Source: Acidobacteriota bacterium
Lineage (GTDB): Bacteria; Acidobacteriota; Blastocatellia; Pyrinomonadales; Pyrinomonadaceae
Length of the DNA: 5,936 bases
NCBI GenBank assembly: GCA_020853255.1
Contig: JADYZI010000053.1
Span: 1-5,936 of the forward strand
Direction: 5' to 3'
Made by a program: the position numbers and the translations under genes. Shown in pieces: positions 5,764 to 5,936 of this stretch (position 1 is its first letter; each line of letters opens with the position of its first letter). The notes below the pieces were generated by a model. It worked only from the letters and a program-made list of their open reading frames with translations, was not told where the DNA came from and searched no databases.

Positions 5764-5782
5764 ACGCTCTCCCGCAGAGCGT
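5764..5782. repeat. Perfect 7-bp hairpin ACGCTCT/AGAGCGT
   Basis: ACGCTCT (5764-5770) and AGAGCGT (5776-5782) form an uninterrupted stem around the loop CCCGC. It follows the CGCAAAG array by 4 nt. There is no downstream T-tract on either strand, so it is not a terminator by sequence. Confidence 0.45.
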
Positions 5783-5826
5783 TGCCGCACGCCCGAACGA
5801 AGTAAGGGCATAATCCCAAAGTCAGA

Positions 5827-5848
5827 ACCGCCTGCGTCAGCGGGCGGT
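5827..5848. repeat. 9-bp hairpin ACCGCCTGC-GTCA-GCGGGCGGT
   Basis: A GC-rich stem of nine pairs (one G-T wobble at 5833/5842) encloses a GTCA tetraloop. The compensating wobble suggests selection for structure. It has the shape of a dispersed REP/BIME-like palindrome. No U-run follows. Confidence 0.5.
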
Positions 5849-5856
5849 CATGCCGC

Positions 5857-5898
5857 AAGCCCGCACGCGGTTGCAGAAGCCCGCACATTAGTACGGGC
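5857..5898. repeat. AAGCCCGCAC direct repeat, second copy within a hairpin
   Basis: AAGCCCGCAC is present twice, at 5857-5866 and 5877-5886, a 20-bp period. The second copy also forms the 5' arm of a hairpin: GCCCG (5879-5883) pairs with CGGGC (5894-5898), then AC/GT after one mismatch, with an ATTA loop. A related GCCC...AGTAAGGGC arrangement (5791-5809) lies upstream, so this may be a third divergent copy of the same unit. Confidence 0.45.
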
Positions 5899-5936
5899 GT
5901 AAAACTCAACGCAGCTTTCCGCCGAATTGCCACGGC

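Larger units (their letters stand above)
5365..5936. repeat. Gene-free block made of successive palindromes and short repeats
   Basis: These 572 bases hold no coding region I can support. Instead at least eight separate hairpins or inverted repeats follow one another, with direct repeats between them; the clearest are listed separately. Also present are CCACG/CGTGG arms (5491-5495, 5507-5511), a perfect CCGATATCGG palindrome (5527-5536) and GGCGG/CCGCC arms (5603-5607, 5613-5617). The density and variety suggest a mosaic of dispersed intergenic repeat units rather than a single element. No transposase, terminal inverted repeats or target duplication is visible. The block runs off the window edge. 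Confidence 0.65.

Noticed and set aside
5650..5900. CRISPR array
   Set aside because: The repeats are 7-10 bp, of mixed orientation and irregular spacing. There are no equal-length repeats with unique spacers and no cas genes.
5583..5933. - strand open frame of 116 codons in the terminal block
   Set aside because: It runs through several hairpins and the CGCAAAG array. Its Leu/Cys/Phe-rich middle is exactly what that repeat yields when translated, and no ribosome binding site or family signature is seen.

Overview
The window looks like a chromosomal segment from a moderate-GC, free-living Gram-negative-type bacterium. An acidobacterium, perhaps of the Blastocatellia/Pyrinomonadaceae type, is my best guess. 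That guess rests on the style of the FG-GAP/VCBS repeat protein, the DUF4870 membrane protein, the HddA-like kinase, and the hairpin-rich intergenic repeats. None of these is decisive, and no rRNA or tRNA is present to settle it.

Layout from left to right: (1) the 3' part of a GHMP-family sugar kinase on the + strand, cut by the window edge; (2) convergent to it on the - strand, a large exported VCBS/FG-GAP repeat protein with its own promoter candidate and ribosome binding site; (3) a tightly overlapping - strand operon transcribed purS -> nucleotidyltransferase-fold protein -> 72-residue charged protein -> purQ; (4) a divergent intergenic region holding an operator-like dyad; (5) on the + strand, a small DUF4870/Tic20-like membrane protein; (6) about 570 bases without a credible gene, made up of successive hairpins, inverted repeats and short direct repeats.

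PurS and PurQ are two of the three subunits of phosphoribosylformylglycinamidine (FGAM) synthase, step 4 of purine synthesis; PurL is not in the window. The most unusual point is that a two-gene cassette sits between purS and purQ: an AbiEii/MNT-like nucleotidyltransferase-fold protein and a small helical, highly charged protein. Every junction overlaps (TTGA, 17 nt, ATGA), so the four genes are probably translated as one coupled unit. The pair resembles a toxin-antitoxin-type module embedded in a housekeeping operon. That reading is inference.

The second point of interest is the terminal non-coding block. Its palindromes and the ACGCAAAG-type array look like dispersed genomic repeats, and the ORFs across it should not be read as genes.
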